From assembly GCF_000472965.1 (NCBI RefSeq), contig NZ_AXAU01000016.1, positions 62,001 through 126,000 on the forward strand: a DNA stretch of 64,000 nucleotides. The letters are read 5' to 3'. The first letter of the stretch is position 1. Each line of letters opens with the position of its first letter. The notes beneath the pieces are model-generated. The model was not told where the DNA came from and did not search any database. It saw only the letters and a list, made by a program, of their open reading frames with translations. Positions 62,607 through 64,000 of this stretch are shown piece by piece. The DNA comes from Bradyrhizobium murdochi (GTDB taxonomy: Bacteria; Pseudomonadota; Alphaproteobacteria; Rhizobiales; Xanthobacteraceae). The translations under genes were made by a program, and so were the position numbers.

Positions 62607-62941
62607 TGGGATGTACCGTGTTTTGTTGAAATCCATGAAATTGGTGTGCTCCGGATGACAAGGGTTTGCGACCACGACGGAGCTGCCGTGAAGGCCAGGT
62701 CTTGAACCTAACGGCGTCCTGAACTAAGCGACCGGAAACAGAACAAGAACCTCGCCTGATGGGCAACCTATCCGATTGGCCCATCCAGCACAATCGACCC
62801 GGCCCGATTGGGCCCAACTTATCCCGATTGCCTGCGGCTTAACGGACCGTTGTTTTACCGATTCGCCCCCTCTATCTAGGTAGTCCATCGGGCCGCGACA
62901 ACGCGGCCTTATTTACCATTTGCGGGGATTGGAACCGAAGA
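62607..62941. other. 335-base intergenic region with repeated CCGATTS motifs
   Basis: The divergent gap between purC and the zeta subunit gene has no gene or tRNA. CCGATTG or CCGATTC occurs four times (about 62770, 62809, 62834 and 62860) in an otherwise irregular sequence. Both promoters must lie here. The role of the repeated motif is unknown. Confidence 0.45.
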
Positions 62942-63265
62942 ATGACCACTTTCGACAAGCGCGAGGAAGGTTTTGAGAAGAAATTCGCCCTCGACGAGGA
63001 GCAGAAGTTCAAAGCTGAGGTACGCCGCAACAAGCTGCTCGGCCTTTGGGCAGCGGAGAAGCTCGGGCTGTCGGGCGATGCCGCCACCGCCTATTCCAAG
63101 GAAGTGGTCGCGGCCGATTTCGAGCAAGCCGGCGACAAGGACGTCCAGGACAAGGTGGTGAAGGATCTTACCGCCAAGGGCGTCGCCGTCACCGCGCAGG
63201 AAGTTCGCATCAAGATGGACGAACTGATCGCGGTTGCCGCCGCCCAGGTGAAGGCGGGGAACTGA
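62942..63265 (+). CDS. ATPase inhibitor subunit zeta (DUF1476)
   Basis: This 107-residue DUF1476 protein corresponds to the zeta subunit that blocks reverse rotation of the F1Fo-ATP synthase in alphaproteobacteria such as Paracoccus. The inhibitory N-terminus and helix bundle match: FDKREEGFEKKFALDEEQKF, KAEVRRNKLLGLWAAEKLG and VKDLTAKGVAVTAQEVRIK. It is the usual purC neighbour in Bradyrhizobium and relatives. The start has GGGGATTGGA upstream. Confidence 0.93.
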   Translation: MTTFDKREEGFEKKFALDEEQKFKAEVRRNKLLGLWAAEKLGLSGDAATAYSKEVVAADFEQAGDKDVQDKVVKDLTAKGVAVTAQEVRIKMDELIAVAAAQVKAGN

Positions 63266-63280
63266 GCGCAGCGAATAGGA

Positions 63281-63326
63281 AGTGGCGAATGGCGAATAGG
63301 GAAAATGCTATTCGCTAGTCGCCACT
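63281..63326. repeat. Palindromic repeat with GGCGAATGGCGAATAG arms
   Basis: AGTGGCGAATGGCGAATAG (63281-63299) pairs with CTATTCGCTAGTCGCCACT (63308-63326) with three mismatches. The stop codon of the downstream LysR gene (TAG at 63315-63317 on the minus strand) lies inside its right arm, so the repeat has become the end of that gene. It probably also stops the zeta subunit transcript. Confidence 0.8.
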
Positions 63327-64000
63327 CGCCATTCGCGCCTTTCTGTATTCTCCACGCACGATCTCCAGCAACCGCTGCGCCGCCGCGCTCAGGAAGCCGC
63401 CGCGGCGCGTTACCGTGACGACGTCATGGCTTGCCTTGAGGTCACGCACGGCGATCGTCGAAATCGTCTTGTGTCGCAGTTCCTCTGCAGCGTTGCTTTC
63501 CGATAACAGCGCAATGCCAAGGCCGGCTTCGACCAGGCGCTTCTGCGCGGTCAGGCTGTCGACTGGCGTCCAGTCGATTTCGCCGAGGCCGTGGGTCTGG
63601 AACAGCGCAAAGACATGCGCGGCCGTGATCTCGCGCCGTCCCGGTACGACCGGAAATGCGATCCAAAGCTCGCCGCGCAGCTCGGCGAGCTTTGCGATCC
63701 GGCGGCCGGCCCGCGGATGATCCAGCGCGCACACCACCTGCAGCCGCTCGGAGAACAGCAATTCACAGTCAAGGTCGCGCGAGCGATCGCGGTCATAGCG
63801 CAGGCCGATGGTCACTTCGCCGCGGCGGACCATGTCACTGACCTCCGCGCTGGTCGCCGTGCGCAAGGACAATTCGACCTGCGGATGCTCGGCCGCAAAC
63901 CGCTTGAGAACCGCCGACAGCCGCCCGCCGGCGAGCGTGCCGACGACGGCGAGCGCGACCGGCCCCGAATCCGGCCGCGCCAGTGCGCGCACCGCATTCT
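63315..64000 (-). CDS. LysR family regulator, partial (N-terminus beyond the window)
   Basis: The visible 228 residues are the substrate-binding domain of a LysR regulator (SGPVALAVVGTLAGGRLSAVL, LGIALLSESNAAEELRHKTI and the C-terminal DVVTVTRRGGFLSAAAQRLLE). The frame is open to the window edge and is incomplete at the 5' end; the helix-turn-helix would lie outside. The last residues (MASGD) and stop are encoded by the palindromic repeat at 63281-63326, a sign of recent repeat insertion at the gene end. Ligand unknown. Confidence 0.85.
   Translation of the reverse strand, partial: NAVRALARPDSGPVALAVVGTLAGGRLSAVLKRFAAEHPQVELSLRTATSAEVSDMVRRGEVTIGLRYDRDRSRDLDCELLFSERLQVVCALDHPRAGRRIAKLAELRGELWIAFPVVPGRREITAAHVFALFQTHGLGEIDWTPVDSLTAQKRLVEAGLGIALLSESNAAEELRHKTISTIAVRDLKASHDVVTVTRRGGFLSAAAQRLLEIVRGEYRKARMASGD

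Overview
The window looks like a chromosome segment of a Bradyrhizobium-type alphaproteobacterium (Nitrobacteraceae). The evidence is the high GC content, several families of dispersed palindromic repeats typical of that group, a D-tartrate dehydratase very close to the Bradyrhizobium enzyme, an F1-ATPase inhibitor zeta subunit and a GH17 beta-glucan synthase-like membrane protein. No tRNA, rRNA, CRISPR array, phage or complete insertion sequence was recognised.

Layout. 0-6.4 kb holds a small Gln/Gly/Pro-rich protein gene and a branched-chain amino acid ABC transporter (livH-livM-livG-livF, then livK). A DUF559 endonuclease-like gene, bracketed by inverted REP-like palindromes, is wedged between livG and livF. 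6.5-15.2 kb is a signalling block. It has a 2096-residue soluble hybrid kinase with eleven exact 276-bp (92-residue) poly-HAMP repeats, a REC-PAS-HWE kinase, and a scar where a truncated response regulator and a truncated hybrid kinase abut. 15.2-24.8 kb carries a P1 peptidase, an EF-hand protein, rpe, a metallophosphoesterase with a FixK/FNR-like box upstream, an FAD oxidoreductase, a GFA protein, a TPR-LuxR regulator and a TetR regulator. 24.8-29.1 kb has an ExbB/MotA-like three-gene operon divergent from a NarX/NarL-type two-component pair.

29.2-39.2 kb runs through purB, a TetR regulator with three operators, a RidA protein, murI, a heme-binding GlcG-like protein and a tartrate island (tarD, a frameshifted lysR, a ThuA protein). 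The island is flanked by a 35-bp direct repeat and a murI fragment. An HpaI-type aldolase, a lone E2-type acyltransferase domain and rpsD follow. 39.2-47.4 kb is accessory: an FMN alpha-hydroxyacid oxidase, threonine aldolase, divergent GH17 and GH1 genes, and tandem beta-lactamase-fold hydrolases. 47.4-64 kb has grxD with a macro-domain gene that apparently starts at CTG, the ergothioneine genes egtB and egtD, ltrA, bolA with a Gly/Pro repeat tail, small conserved proteins, an acyltransferase-3 protein, purL, and purC-purS-purQ followed by a TctC-type binding protein. The ATPase zeta subunit and a LysR gene cut by the window edge close the segment.

How it fits together. The housekeeping backbone (rpe, purB, murI, rpsD, grxD, bolA, purL/Q/S/C, zeta subunit) is interrupted by transport, signalling and catabolic insertions. 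Repeat elements and scars sit at many of the joints. GrxD and BolA are known partners in iron-sulfur handling. PurL, PurQ and PurS form one FGAM synthetase. EgtB and EgtD are two steps of ergothioneine synthesis. The most unusual items are the REP-bounded DUF559 cassette, the poly-HAMP kinase, the ExbB-like operon with a non-ExbD partner, and the apparent CTG start of the macro-domain gene.
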